Part shown: positions 1-8,914 of the stretch, one piece after another
Layout of the letters: every line of letters starts with the position of its first letter
Position numbering within the stretch: the stretch's first letter is position 1
Assembly (NCBI GenBank): GCA_902796965.1
Contig: CADBRA010000026.1
Span: forward strand, 1 to 52,015
DNA length: 52,015 nucleotides
Direction: 5' to 3'
Source of the DNA: an uncultured Eubacteriales bacterium
GTDB lineage: Bacteria; Bacillota; Clostridia; Peptostreptococcales; Anaerovoracaceae
Made by a program: the position numbers and the translations under genes
The notes under the pieces: generated by a model
The model's database searches: none
The model's input: the letters and a program-made list of their open reading frames with translations, nothing else
Told to the model about the DNA's origin: nothing

Positions 1-1612
1 TCTTTACACCGGTAAAATCGATCTTTTCGTTCGGGGTAAAGAACCCGGACTGATCAGAAACAGCCTCGGAACTCTTTTCTTCGCCGACCTTTTCGTCCGC
101 ATGTGCTTCATTGTTTTCAGCCTTGAGGGACTTGAGTGTCGGGAAGAGCAGAACGTCTCTTATGGCAGCGCTGTCAGTCATGAGCATTACCATGCGGTCT
201 ATTCCGAACCCTATGCCACCCGTCGGCGGCATACCGATCTCAAGTGCGTTCAGGAAATCTTCGTCTGTATGATTTGCTTCATCGTCGCCCGCCGCAAGAC
301 GTCTCTCTTCTTCTTTAAAACGCTCGCGCTGATCGATCGGATCATTTAACTCCGAATATGCATTCGCAAGCTCCCAGCCGTTCATAAACAGCTCAAATCT
401 CTCGACGTGTTCAGGATCATCCGGCTTTTTCTTTGTCAGCGGAGATATCTCGATAGGATGCTCTGTGATAAATGTCGGCTGTATGAGGTTTTTCTCTACG
501 AATTCATCGAAGAACAGATTCAGAATATCTCCTTTTTCGTGGCGCTGCTCGTACTCTATGCCCTTGCTGTCAGCCGCCGCTCGGGCTTCTTCGAGTGTTT
601 TGATTTCAGAGAAATCGACACCCGAATATTTCTTTACAGCTTCTGTCATCGTCATCTGCTCAAACGGTTTTCCGAGATCTATTTCCTTATCTCCGTATCT
701 GAGCAGCGTCGTTCCCAGCACTTCCTGCGCAACATAGCGGTAAAGGCTCTCTGACAGTTCCATCATGCCGTGAAAATCTGTGTATGCCTGATAAAGCTCC
801 ATGAGTGTGAATTCAGGATTATGCTTAGGGTCAAGACCTTCATTTCTGAATACTCTGCCTATCTCGAACACGCGTTCAAATCCGCCGACTATGAGTCTCT
901 TAAGGTAGAGCTCGAGCGATATGCGCAGCCGGAAATCCTCATCAAGAGAATTAAAATGAGTTTCGAAAGGACGCGCGGCGGCTCCGCCGGCGTTGGCAAC
1001 GAGTATAGGAGTCTCTACTTCCATGAAATCTCTTGCCGCGAGGAATTTTCTGATAGCAGTGAGAATCTGAGAACGCTTTTTAAAAGTGTCTCTCACTTCC
1101 GGATTCATGATCAGGTCTACGTATCTCTGACGGTATCTGAGGTCTGTATCCTGAAGTCCGTGGAATTTTTCAGGGAGCACCTGTATCGATTTTGAAAGGA
1201 GTACAAGCTCGCTGACTCTGACTGTTATTTCGCCGGTCTTGGTCTTGAAAACCTCTCCATTAACGCCTACGATATCGCCGACATCGTACTTCTTAAATAA
1301 CGCGTATTCATCAGCTCCGAGATTGTCTCTTGATACGAAGCACTGAATCCTGCCGTCTCGGTCAAGCAGATCGATAAACGAAGCCTTGCCCATGACCCTT
1401 TTCGACATGATCCTTCCGGCAATGCTGACATGCTGATTCTCAAACTTCTCATAATTTTCCTTGATTTCAGCACTTCTCTGCTCCTGATCCCACTTTGTTA
1501 TTTTGAACGGATCGCGTCCGGCCTCCTGAAGCTCCGCCAGCTTCTTTCTTCTTATGATGCGCTGTTCGCTGAGGCCCTCTTCTCCGCCTGCATTCTTCCT
1601 GTTTTCTGCCAT
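1..1612 (-). CDS. lysS: Lysyl-tRNA synthetase, class II (3' end outside window)
   Basis: Charges tRNA-Lys with lysine in the cytoplasm. About 537 codons are visible. They show the OB-fold anticodon-binding domain (about residues 55-100), the motif 2 region ([14 protein letters not shown]) and motif 3 ([12 protein letters not shown], near residue 467). The catalytic domain ends at LLFPTLK near residue 485, where many bacterial LysRS proteins stop. Here the frame continues through an acidic linker into [10 protein letters not shown] at the window edge. Some clostridial LysRS proteins have such a linker leading into a C-terminal EMAP/Trbp111-type tRNA-binding domain; that domain is inferred, not seen. 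The ATG at 1612 has an AGGA-type ribosome binding site. The gene is last in the coaX-dusB-greA-lysS run. Confidence 0.95.
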   Translation of the reverse strand, partial: MAENRKNAGGEEGLSEQRIIRRKKLAELQEAGRDPFKITKWDQEQRSAEIKENYEKFENQHVSIAGRIMSKRVMGKASFIDLLDRDGRIQCFVSRDNLGADEYALFKKYDVGDIVGVNGEVFKTKTGEITVRVSELVLLSKSIQVLPEKFHGLQDTDLRYRQRYVDLIMNPEVRDTFKKRSQILTAIRKFLAARDFMEVETPILVANAGGAAARPFETHFNSLDEDFRLRISLELYLKRLIVGGFERVFEIGRVFRNEGLDPKHNPEFTLMELYQAYTDFHGMMELSESLYRYVAQEVLGTTLLRYGDKEIDLGKPFEQMTMTEAVKKYSGVDFSEIKTLEEARAAADSKGIEYEQRHEKGDILNLFFDEFVEKNLIQPTFITEHPIEISPLTKKKPDDPEHVERFELFMNGWELANAYSELNDPIDQRERFKEEERRLAAGDDEANHTDEDFLNALEIGMPPTGGIGFGIDRMVMLMTDSAAIRDVLLFPTLKSLKAENNEAHADEKVGEEKSSEAVSDQSGFFTPNEKIDFTGVK

Positions 1613-1643
1613 AGTTTCTTTCCTGTCCTGATTTGTATTCTGT

Positions 1644-2126
1644 CTATTCTCTGGTAATATCGAGCACCTTGAGGTGAATGATCTTGTCAGGAATCTCGAT
1701 TTCAGCCGTCTCGCCGAGCCTTGTGCCCCTGAGACCTCTTCCTACTGGTGATTCATTTGAAATCAGACCATTTAACGGATCAGATTCGTTTGATCCCACG
1801 ATTTTATATGTACTTTCTTCGCCTGTTTCAACGTTGAGTACTCTTACAGTATGACCGAGGTTGACTCTGTCAGCCTGGATCTCAGACTCATCGATGATCT
1901 TGGCGTTCTTGATCATATTTTCCAGTTTATATATACGCTCTTCATTCTCAGCCTGAGCGTTTTTAGCGGCATCGTAGTCAGCGTTTTCCGACAGGTCGCC
2001 CTGCGCGATAGCTTCGCCGAGCTGAGCCGCGATTTCCTTTCTCTTGACAGCAGTCAGTTCTTCAAGTTCTGCGACCAGTTTGTCGTATCCCTCTCTGGTA
2101 ATAAGCTTTTCTTCTGAATTAGCCAT
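1644..2126 (-). CDS. greA: Transcription elongation factor GreA
   Basis: Binds the RNA polymerase secondary channel and stimulates cleavage of backtracked transcripts. The 160-residue product has the N-terminal antiparallel coiled coil, with the acidic tip signature around [13 protein letters not shown], and then the FKBP-like C-terminal domain ([13 protein letters not shown]). I chose the ATG at 2126 (MANSEEK) over an upstream in-frame ATG at 2159. It gives the usual family length, has AAAGGA 9-10 bases upstream, and does not overlap dusB. It lies 14 bases after the dusB stop and 31 bases before lysS, so it is probably cotranscribed with both. Confidence 0.95.
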   Translation of the reverse strand: MANSEEKLITREGYDKLVAELEELTAVKRKEIAAQLGEAIAQGDLSENADYDAAKNAQAENEERIYKLENMIKNAKIIDESEIQADRVNLGHTVRVLNVETGEESTYKIVGSNESDPLNGLISNESPVGRGLRGTRLGETAEIEIPDKIIHLKVLDITRE

Positions 2127-2140
2127 TCTCACGATTCCTT

Positions 2141-3169
2141 TCATTTTCTGTCTGCACAAAGCAGATCGAGCGCTCTGTATATTTCTTCAGCTGTTTCCAG
2201 CGTGTTTATCGTTCTCCGTATGCTGACTGCGCCTCTTATGCCTTTGACGTACCATCCTATATGCTTTCTCATGCATCTTACGGCTACATATTCGCCCTTT
2301 TCCGATAGCAGCAGGTTAAAATGATCTCTGATGACTGCAGCGCGCTCCTCGATGGAAGGAACATAATCCTTTCCCTCGATCATCGATTTGAATATCCACG
2401 GATTTCCGAGCGCACCTCTTGCAATCATGACCATGTCGCATCCGGTCTCTCTGAACATCGTTTCAGCGTCGGCCGTACAAAATATATCGCCGTTTCCGAT
2501 GACGGGAATCGACACAGCCTCTTTTACCTGCCTTATTACATCTCTGTCGGCTCTGCCGCTGTACATCTGATCTCGCGTTCTTCCGTGGACTGCGACTGCT
2601 GCTGCGCCCGCGTCTTCGAGGCGTTTCGCCACTTCAACAGCATTGATATGCTCTCTGTCCCAGCCGATTCTTATCTTTGCAGTCACCGGCTTTGACGAAT
2701 GTTTAACAGCGGCACGCATCACTTTCTCTGCAAGCTCAGGATCTTTGAGCAGCGCAGATCCATCGCCGTTTTTCACTATTTTCTGGACCGGGCAGCCCAT
2801 GTTTATGTCGAGCATGCAGTTTTCACGATTCGAAAGCTCTTCTGCTGCATAAGCTATCATGTCCGGCTCGGATCCGAAAATCTGAAATACGACAGGCTTC
2901 TCACCGTCATGTGTGTTAAGCAGACGGCGTGTTTCACCATCGTTATAGTACATGCCTTTGGCGCTTACCATCTCCGAATAAACGGCACCTGCGCCAAATC
3001 TGCTGCAGATGCGTCTGTAGGGGGAATCGGTGACTCCGGCGAGCGGAGCCAGAAAGTACGGATTGCCGAACTTGAGTCCGGCTATCTCGCACTCGCCCCT
3101 GCTCACATCAGTCTTCCCTGTATTAGCACTTGTATCTGTATTTCCCTCTGTCACAGTATTCTCCGTCAT
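2141..3169 (-). CDS. dusB: tRNA-dihydrouridine synthase (DusB type)
   Basis: FMN-dependent enzyme that reduces uridine to dihydrouridine in tRNA D-loops. The TIM-barrel signatures are present: [14 protein letters not shown] near residue 39, the active-site cysteine C126 in [10 protein letters not shown], and the FMN-phosphate region IPVIGNGDI. The annotated start overlaps the coaX stop as ATGA, which suggests translational coupling, but no good Shine-Dalgarno sequence precedes it. The first 25 residues are Thr/Asn/Gly rich and are not usual for the family. A GTG codon at residue 22, behind AGGGAAG, is a credible alternative start. Confidence 0.93.
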   Translation of the reverse strand: MTENTVTEGNTDTSANTGKTDVSRGECEIAGLKFGNPYFLAPLAGVTDSPYRRICSRFGAGAVYSEMVSAKGMYYNDGETRRLLNTHDGEKPVVFQIFGSEPDMIAYAAEELSNRENCMLDINMGCPVQKIVKNGDGSALLKDPELAEKVMRAAVKHSSKPVTAKIRIGWDREHINAVEVAKRLEDAGAAAVAVHGRTRDQMYSGRADRDVIRQVKEAVSIPVIGNGDIFCTADAETMFRETGCDMVMIARGALGNPWIFKSMIEGKDYVPSIEERAAVIRDHFNLLLSEKGEYVAVRCMRKHIGWYVKGIRGAVSIRRTINTLETAEEIYRALDLLCADRK

Positions 3170-4014
3170 ATGCGGAGCGCTTTAAGCTCTATGCTCTCGC
3201 TGCTCTCGCGGCTCCTGCGGCTGAAATTGTTGCGGTTTTTCTCGTATATAAACTGCAGTCCCTCGAGTGTGAGAAGTCTATCGACCTTGTCTATCGATTT
3301 GGCGCCTCTCGAAACCATGGTCGCAAGACCGCCGGTCGCAATAACCTGAATCGGTTTTTCAGACTTCGCATATTTTTCTTTGTACTCTTCCTTCATCTTG
3401 TTTACGATGAAATCCACGACACCCATGTGGCCGTACACGAGACCAGCCTGCATGCTCTCTATCGTGTTGCGGCAGATAACGTGACCCGGCTCGAGGAGCT
3501 CTACTCTCGGCAGTTTGGCTGTCTTTTCGAACAAAGCGTCAGATGAAATCACCAGACCCGGCGCTATAGTGCCGCCCAGATACTCGCAGTTCTCCGATAT
3601 GCAGCAGAATGTCGTAGCTGTGCCGAAATCTATGACTATGAGCGGGCCGCCGTACTTGTGGTACGCGGCCACCGCGTTCACGATTCTGTCAGCTCCCACC
3701 TGCTTCGGGTTGTCGTACTTTATGATCATTCCGGTCTTTATACCTGGCCCGACTTCGATAGCTCTGATGTTGAAATACTTGATCGCCAGATGCTGAAGTG
3801 TATACGAAATCGACGGAACTACCGTCGAAATAATTACATCATCTACGTCACTGATCTTGAGCCCATTGTACATGAACAGCTCATTTATGATCATTCCGTA
3901 TTCGTCTGCGCTCTTTTCCTTGTCAGTTGCGAGTCTCCAGCTCTGGATAAGATTTTTTCCGTCGAACACACCGAGCACTATATTGGTATTTCCGACATCG
4001 AATGCCATTAACAT
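3166..4014 (-). CDS. coaX: Type III pantothenate kinase
   Basis: Phosphorylates pantothenate in the first step of coenzyme A synthesis. The protein has 282 residues with the ASKHA-fold motifs of the CoaX family: DVGNTN at 6-11, [11 protein letters not shown] at 108-118, DFGTATTF at 129-136 and GGTIAPG at 147-153. GGAGG lies 5 bases before the ATG at 4014. The stop overlaps the dusB start by four bases (ATGA). The C-terminus is slightly long and Arg/Ser rich before KALRI. Confidence 0.95.
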   Translation of the reverse strand: MLMAFDVGNTNIVLGVFDGKNLIQSWRLATDKEKSADEYGMIINELFMYNGLKISDVDDVIISTVVPSISYTLQHLAIKYFNIRAIEVGPGIKTGMIIKYDNPKQVGADRIVNAVAAYHKYGGPLIVIDFGTATTFCCISENCEYLGGTIAPGLVISSDALFEKTAKLPRVELLEPGHVICRNTIESMQAGLVYGHMGVVDFIVNKMKEEYKEKYAKSEKPIQVIATGGLATMVSRGAKSIDKVDRLLTLEGLQFIYEKNRNNFSRRSRESSESIELKALRI

Positions 4015-4088
4015 GAGTTCCTCCCCGGTAGCTGTGGCCTCTGTTGACCTGAGCTTCCGTTCTTTATTAAACTAATTTTTATCAATGA

Positions 4089-6233
4089 TCAGCGGGCGTC
4101 ATTGCTGCCATCTCCGCTGTCTTTGTCTGAACTGCCGCTGCCATTGTTCAGGCTGCTGCCTGTATCCGGTCCGCTGCTGTCTCCGCTTACGCCTGTTGTG
4201 CCGCTGCTGCCGCCGTTTTTATGTTTGAATATGACATCGTCAGGGTTGAGTTCTTTAATCATCTGCATGAACTCATCCTGCTCCGCCATCTGCTGCCTGC
4301 GCTTTTCTTCTTCAGCAGCTTCCTCTTCTTTTTCTCTCTTCTTCTGCGCAGCTATCCTCTTGCGCATCTTTTCTGCCTTTTCATGGACCTCGTTTACGAC
4401 TTCATCCTTGGTTCTCGTACCTGTAAACAGGTCTTCGAACTGTTCAGCGTCGAGAGTCTCAACCTCGAGCAGCGTCTCAGCGACGAGATGCAGTTTGTCC
4501 ATGTTATCTGTCAGAAGAGTTTCAGCCCTGGCATAAGCTTCGTCTATAAGACGTTTTACTTCACTGTCGATAAGAGCCGCTGTGGCTTCAGAATACTCCT
4601 TTTTCTCGGCAAAGTCCTTGCCGATGAATACTTCCTGTGACCCGCTGTAGTTAATCGCTCCCACTTTTTCGCTCATGCCGTATCTTGTAACCATGTTTCT
4701 GGCTATTTCTGTGGCTCTCTGAATGTCGTTGCTGGCACCCGTGCTTATATCGCCGAGTACGAGCTGTTCTGCAACACGTCCGCCGAGCAGATGAACGAGG
4801 GAATCTTTCATACGCGTCTTTGATTCGAATGATCTGTCTTCTTCTGGCAGGAACATAGTCATACCACCGGCCATTCCGTGAGGAACGATCGTGATCTGAT
4901 GAACAGGATCCGAATTAGGCAGGCATCTGATGAGCACAGCGTGACCTGCTTCATGGAATGCTGTCAGCCTGCGCTCAGGCTCTGTGACCTTGCGGCTCTT
5001 TTTCGCCGGTCCTGCCATAACCTTTGTTATGGCTTCCTCCATCTCATCCATGCCGATTGTCTTGCCTCCGCGTCTTACTGTAAGCAGAGAAGCCTCGTTG
5101 AGGATATTTTCGATGTCAGCAGGCGAAAATCCCGGAGTCATGCGCGCGAGCACGCCCAGATCCACATCATCGCCGAGAGGCTTGTTCTTTGAATGAACCC
5201 TGAAGACTTCCTCTCTTCCTGTCACATCAGGCAGACCTATCGTGATCTGTCTGTCAAATCTTCCCGGTCTGAGAAGCGCCGGATCAAGTACATCAGGTCT
5301 GTTAGTCGCAGCGAACACTATGACGCCTTCGTTTACTCCGAATCCGTCCATCTCTACGAGCATCTGGTTAAGCGTCTGCTCTCTTTCGTCGTGGCCACCG
5401 CCCAGGCCTGCGCCTCTGCGTCTGCCGACTGCATCTATTTCATCTATGAATATAATACTCGGCGCGTTTTTCTTTGCCTGATCAAACAGGTCTCTTACAC
5501 GTGAAGCGCCGACTCCGACGAACATTTCAACAAAATCCGAACCTGATATGCTGAAAAACGGAACTCCCGCCTCGCCGGCTACAGCTCTTGTAACGTATGT
5601 CTTACCGGTGCCCGGAGGGCCTACGAGAAGAACGCCCTTAGGTATGCGCGCACCCATTCTCGTGTACTTTCCAGGCCTCTGCAGGAAGTCAACTATCTCC
5701 TGCAGTTCTTCCTTTTCTTCTTTTAATCCGGCTACGTCGTCAAATGTAACCTTGTTTTCATCCTTGCTGACCATGTGAGCCTTGCTCTTGCCGAATGACA
5801 TTGCGCGGCCCGTTCCGCCCTGACTCGAATTCATGAAGAATATCCAGAGTCCTACAAATATGACGATAGTCAGAAGATACGGCAGCATACTGATATACCA
5901 CGGTGTCGTCTGCGGCCTCGTGCTCTCAACAGTGAGCGAGCCGTCCTCGACCTGCGGCATGATATACTTGTCGTTTATCGACATAAGCTGGATGCTCGAC
6001 GGTGAGTATGCGTGAATGACCGTACCGTCCTTCAGCGTCCCTGTCATGCTCGTATCTTTTATTTCCAGTTTTTTGATGTTTTCATCTGAAAGCTCACTTA
6101 CGAACTTTGTAAAAGTTACCTCTTTGACGTCTGTATGAGATTGACCCTGTGTGTAGAGGAGCGCCATCCCGATGACAAAGATGAATATGGCTGCGTAAAT
6201 GAGCGCCGTTCTGTACCATTTTCTGTTCTTCAC
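4089..6233 (-). CDS. ftsH: ATP-dependent zinc metalloprotease FtsH
   Basis: Membrane-anchored AAA+ protease that degrades misfolded and regulatory proteins. Two membrane segments (about 11-27 and 116-134) flank the extracytoplasmic domain. Then come Walker A GPPGTGKT (205-212), Walker B IIFIDEID (260-267), the second-region-of-homology arginines in [17 protein letters not shown], and the zinc motif HEAGH (427-431). The 714-residue length exceeds the usual 600-650. The extra length is a charged Glu/Lys segment followed by a low-complexity Gly/Ser/Asp tail over roughly the last 45 residues. The gene follows tilS, as in many Bacillota, but the hpt gene often found between them is absent. Confidence 0.97.
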   Translation of the reverse strand: MKNRKWYRTALIYAAIFIFVIGMALLYTQGQSHTDVKEVTFTKFVSELSDENIKKLEIKDTSMTGTLKDGTVIHAYSPSSIQLMSINDKYIMPQVEDGSLTVESTRPQTTPWYISMLPYLLTIVIFVGLWIFFMNSSQGGTGRAMSFGKSKAHMVSKDENKVTFDDVAGLKEEKEELQEIVDFLQRPGKYTRMGARIPKGVLLVGPPGTGKTYVTRAVAGEAGVPFFSISGSDFVEMFVGVGASRVRDLFDQAKKNAPSIIFIDEIDAVGRRRGAGLGGGHDEREQTLNQMLVEMDGFGVNEGVIVFAATNRPDVLDPALLRPGRFDRQITIGLPDVTGREEVFRVHSKNKPLGDDVDLGVLARMTPGFSPADIENILNEASLLTVRRGGKTIGMDEMEEAITKVMAGPAKKSRKVTEPERRLTAFHEAGHAVLIRCLPNSDPVHQITIVPHGMAGGMTMFLPEEDRSFESKTRMKDSLVHLLGGRVAEQLVLGDISTGASNDIQRATEIARNMVTRYGMSEKVGAINYSGSQEVFIGKDFAEKKEYSEATAALIDSEVKRLIDEAYARAETLLTDNMDKLHLVAETLLEVETLDAEQFEDLFTGTRTKDEVVNEVHEKAEKMRKRIAAQKKREKEEEAAEEEKRRQQMAEQDEFMQMIKELNPDDVIFKHKNGGSSGTTGVSGDSSGPDTGSSLNNGSGSSDKDSGDGSNDAR

Positions 6234-6306
6234 AACGACCTCCTGTCGCGGCAGTTTTATGGTGTATGTCTGCAGCTGATTGATTCATTATTTATGTATG
6301 TGAACT

Positions 6307-6330
6307 GCCGCTTACCTGAAAGTAAGCGGC
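6307..6330. repeat. Perfect 9-bp stem-loop upstream of ftsH
   Basis: GCCGCTTAC and GTAAGCGGC are exact inverted repeats around a six-base loop. The structure sits between the 47-codon ORF and the ftsH start. Neither strand has a U-rich run after the stem, so it is not a standard intrinsic terminator. It could be an RNA processing or stability element in the ftsH leader. Confidence 0.6.
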
Positions 6331-6332
6331 TT

Positions 6333-6476
6333 CTATAAGATGCTTACACGCCTTAATTCAGGAAGTTTGATATTTAAGGCTTCCGCCTGCTGCCATGCAG
6401 CACTTATTCTCATAGGCGAGTTCACTTCACCTTTAGCGCATAGAGCATTAACGCTCACAACGTTACTTTTTGCCAT
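6333..6476 (-). CDS. Possible small protein (47 aa) in the ftsH leader
   Basis: I do not recognise this product. The ORF begins MAKSNVVSVNALCAKG and ends LPELRRVSIL. It is open from an ATG at 6476 to a TAG and lies between tilS and ftsH, downstream of a promoter-like sequence and upstream of a perfect stem-loop. Composition is plausible for a small soluble or amphipathic peptide (AWQQAEALNIKLPELRR could be helical). The ribosome binding site is weak (GGGATGA), and a competing five-codon ORF overlaps the start. It may be a real small protein, a leader peptide or chance. Confidence 0.3.
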   Translation of the reverse strand: MAKSNVVSVNALCAKGEVNSPMRISAAWQQAEALNIKLPELRRVSIL

Positions 6477-6568
6477 TCATCCCGCGGTCTACAGGGCATG
6501 GGTTTTATGGCTGATGTTTTATAAATGCCGCAGAGAGCGCAGCGCTCCCCGAGACCGATTGAATACAT

Positions 6569-6597
6569 ATTCTATCATACCCTTTTATAATATTCAA
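6569..6597 (-). promoter_or_regulatory. Promoter for the ftsH leader
   Basis: On the minus strand TTGAAT and TAGAAT are separated by 17 bases, close to the vegetative sigma factor consensus. It overlaps the tilS stop and would start an RNA with a leader of about 85 bases before the 47-codon ORF. ftsH would therefore have a promoter separate from tilS. Confidence 0.55.
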
Positions 6598-8054
6598 TTA
6601 ACAACATATTCAACAATCAGTATCTTTTCCGTATTTTTGTCAGGCACGCAGTCCGCTCCTGCCTCTCCTCCGGCAAGTACGATACTGCCGCCCGCGGCAA
6701 GAAGTATGATCGATTCACGCATCTGTGCCGGTACTTTTCTGTCCGTGAAAAAGTCTTGTATCTTTTTCCTGCCGAGCATTCCGACCGGCCTGAATCTGTC
6801 TCCCGGGCGCCTGTTCCGGAAAACAGGCTGACCGAGTGCAACGAGTTTTCCAAAATCAAGCTCTGCATGAATATCTTCTGCATCGGGACGCTGCCGCCCT
6901 GCGCGGGCTCCGCCTGCATAGTCAGCGGAGCTGACGAGTGTCAGCTTTATTTCCGCAAAACCAGCTCTGACAGCTGCAGTTCCCGTCTTCTCGAGCTCTT
7001 CAACCGGAATTTCAACGGGTTCCTCGATCTTTCTAAGTTTCTCATCCTCACGCCTAAGAAACCATAGTTTTCCGTATGATCTTCTGACATAGCATCCGTC
7101 TGAAATATCAGCTTCGCGCGGTTCATCCGGCGAAAGCGCTATGTCCGACATGCGCTCGACGGCATCAGCTGTAAGATTATGGGAAGCTCCGATGCGTTCT
7201 GTTATCTCAGTCAGCACACGCTTCGCGAGGGCCGGGTGAAGATCTCCAAATCCGCTGAGTTCCAGAACCGATCTGACTGCATTCCAATGATGTTCTGCGT
7301 CCAGATATCTCAGCGCTTCGTTTCTAAGGAAATCGTCTGTCTCCTCAGCCTGCGCTGCAAGTCTCGTCAGCGCGTCGTCCAGCCTGGGGTTGAATTCAGC
7401 TCTCATATATGGCATCAGATTCAGTCTCAGTCTGTTCCGTGTATATACCGGTTTAAGGTTTGTGCTGTCGATGTGCGGCTCAAGACCGCGCTCCTTGCAG
7501 TATGCCTCTATATCGGAACGGTCTGTGTCGAGCAGCGGCCTGATCACGACACCGTCCTCTCTGATGTGTTCAATCCCGGTAAGCCCGTGAATGCCTGTGC
7601 CTCGAATGACTCTCATGAGCACAGTCTCCGCCTGATCGTTTCTGTTGTGGGCAACAGCGATGCGCTGAGCCCCGTATTTTTCTCTGAATATCTCAAATGT
7701 CATATATCTGAGACGGTGTCCTGTCTCTTCTTCGCCCGCGCCCTGCTCAGCAGCCATCTTTTTCACATCGTACCGCACAGCGTCAAACGTCGCTCCGAAT
7801 TTTTCAGCTACATCCTTCGCGAACGCCTCATCGCCCATGCTCTCATCGCCTCTGAGCATATGATTAATGTGCACTGCGTGAATACTTTTTATGCCTAAAA
7901 CAGGCCTGAGCTCTCTGAGTACGCTGAGAAGGCATACGGAATCAGGGCCGCCTGACAAGCCGATGACAACGCTGTCTCCGAAATTTATCATATTGTATTT
8001 TTTTATGCAGTCAGCGGCAGCTGACGCAAGCTGGCTTAGTTGACCGTTTTTCAA
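6594..8054 (-). CDS. tilS: tRNA(Ile)-lysidine synthetase
   Basis: Converts C34 of tRNA-Ile(CAU) to lysidine so that it reads AUA. The protein has 486 residues with the PP-loop SGGPDS at 34-39 and the TilS central and C-terminal regions (FRNRRPGDRFRPVGMLGRKKIQDFF). The start is TTG at 8054, four bases after the tatD stop, with GGAGA seven bases upstream; part of the ribosome binding site lies in tatD. Near residues 374-378 the linker before the C-terminal domain carries VSSAD, encoded by a 15-bp palindrome found elsewhere in the window (6921-6935). Confidence 0.94.
   Translation of the reverse strand: MKNGQLSQLASAAADCIKKYNMINFGDSVVIGLSGGPDSVCLLSVLRELRPVLGIKSIHAVHINHMLRGDESMGDEAFAKDVAEKFGATFDAVRYDVKKMAAEQGAGEEETGHRLRYMTFEIFREKYGAQRIAVAHNRNDQAETVLMRVIRGTGIHGLTGIEHIREDGVVIRPLLDTDRSDIEAYCKERGLEPHIDSTNLKPVYTRNRLRLNLMPYMRAEFNPRLDDALTRLAAQAEETDDFLRNEALRYLDAEHHWNAVRSVLELSGFGDLHPALAKRVLTEITERIGASHNLTADAVERMSDIALSPDEPREADISDGCYVRRSYGKLWFLRREDEKLRKIEEPVEIPVEELEKTGTAAVRAGFAEIKLTLVSSADYAGGARAGRQRPDAEDIHAELDFGKLVALGQPVFRNRRPGDRFRPVGMLGRKKIQDFFTDRKVPAQMRESIILLAAGGSIVLAGGEAGADCVPDKNTEKILIVEYVVN
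6921..6935. repeat. GGA-core palindrome (GTCAGC subtype) within tilS
   Basis: A 15-base palindrome inside the tilS reading frame, encoding VSSAD in a linker. A second, shorter GGC-GGA-GCC hairpin is six bases away (6906-6914). Confidence 0.85.
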
Positions 8055-8057
8055 TTT

Positions 8058-8864
8058 TTATTCTCCGATATGCGCCGCGGACACACTGCCGCCGTCTTTT
8101 ATACCGAAGAACGACAGCGCGTTGCGGTATGTGAGTTCAGCGGTCTCTTCAAATGTCTTTCCCATATATTCTGCAGCTTTTTCTATCGTGTGGACGATGT
8201 ACGACGAATCATTACGCTCGCCTCTGTGTGGGACAGGCGTCAGATACGGCGAATCTGTTTCGACCAGCAGACGATCTTCCGGAACAGCTGACAGCACCGC
8301 TTTTGCTTTCCTGTTCATGTTATATGTAATCGGACCTGCTACAGAAAGGAAACATCCTCTGTCTGTCAGCTGCCTGGCGAATTCCGCGCTGCCTGAAAAG
8401 CAGTGAAACAAGATCTTTATACTGTCAAATGCTTTTTCTTCCTGCAGTATTTTGAATACGTCGCCGTGAGCTTCTCTGTCGTGGATGATTATCGGCATGC
8501 CGAGCTTTTCAGCAAGACGGATCTGTTCTCTGAACCAGAACTGCTGCACGTCGTGAGGCGTGTCATCCCAGTGATAGTCAAGACCTATTTCGCCGATCGC
8601 CATCACCTTCGGCTGCTCAGTGAGAGTTTTGATCTCCTCAAGAAGATCGTAATTCATGTGCCGTGTCTCCTGAGGATAATATCCGACAGCCGCATAGATC
8701 CAGTCGTGCTCTGACGCCAGTCTTACTGCAGCTTTTGAGGTCTCTATGTCGACGCCAGGATTCAGTACATATTTTACACCAGCGTCTCTTATTTTTTTTA
8801 GTACTTCTGCTCTGTCGCCGTCAAATTCCTCAACGTCAAGGTGAGCATGAGAATCAAATATCAT
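8058..8864 (-). CDS. tatD: TatD-family metal-dependent hydrolase
   Basis: Predicted metal-dependent 3'-5' exonuclease or deoxyribonuclease of the amidohydrolase superfamily. The metal ligands of the family are all visible: H6 and H8 (DSHAHLD), E92 (GEIGLDYHWD), H128 (IIHDREAH), H154 (HCFSG) and D204 (ETDSPYL). The 268-residue length is standard (YcfH/YabD type). It lies between metG and tilS, a common order in Bacillota. A strong terminator after metG suggests tatD-tilS also has its own transcription or depends on readthrough. Confidence 0.93.
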   Translation of the reverse strand: MIFDSHAHLDVEEFDGDRAEVLKKIRDAGVKYVLNPGVDIETSKAAVRLASEHDWIYAAVGYYPQETRHMNYDLLEEIKTLTEQPKVMAIGEIGLDYHWDDTPHDVQQFWFREQIRLAEKLGMPIIIHDREAHGDVFKILQEEKAFDSIKILFHCFSGSAEFARQLTDRGCFLSVAGPITYNMNRKAKAVLSAVPEDRLLVETDSPYLTPVPHRGERNDSSYIVHTIEKAAEYMGKTFEETAELTYRNALSFFGIKDGGSVSAAHIGE

Positions 8865-8881
8865 TTTTTTCCTTTCTCAAG

Positions 8882-8906
8882 AAAAAAAGCTGCCCAGTCG
8901 GGCAGC
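8882..8906 (-). terminator. Intrinsic terminator after metG
   Basis: On the minus strand a 7-bp GC stem (GCTGCCC/GGGCAGC) with loop GACT is followed by seven T residues. It begins nine bases past the metG stop. Confidence 0.9.
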
Positions 8907-8914
8907 CCCTGTTA

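Noticed and set aside
961-1000. GCTCCGC-type hairpins inside lysS, and similar ones in dusB (about 3050) and thiD (about 20328)
   Set aside because: They encode strongly conserved family motifs (GGAAAR, LAPLAG, SSGGAG), so the sequence is explained by protein conservation.
6234-6593. Tested as tmRNA, 6S RNA or SRP RNA
   Set aside because: It lacks the tmRNA acceptor end and tag pattern, the long 6S duplex and the SRP core motifs that I could check by eye.
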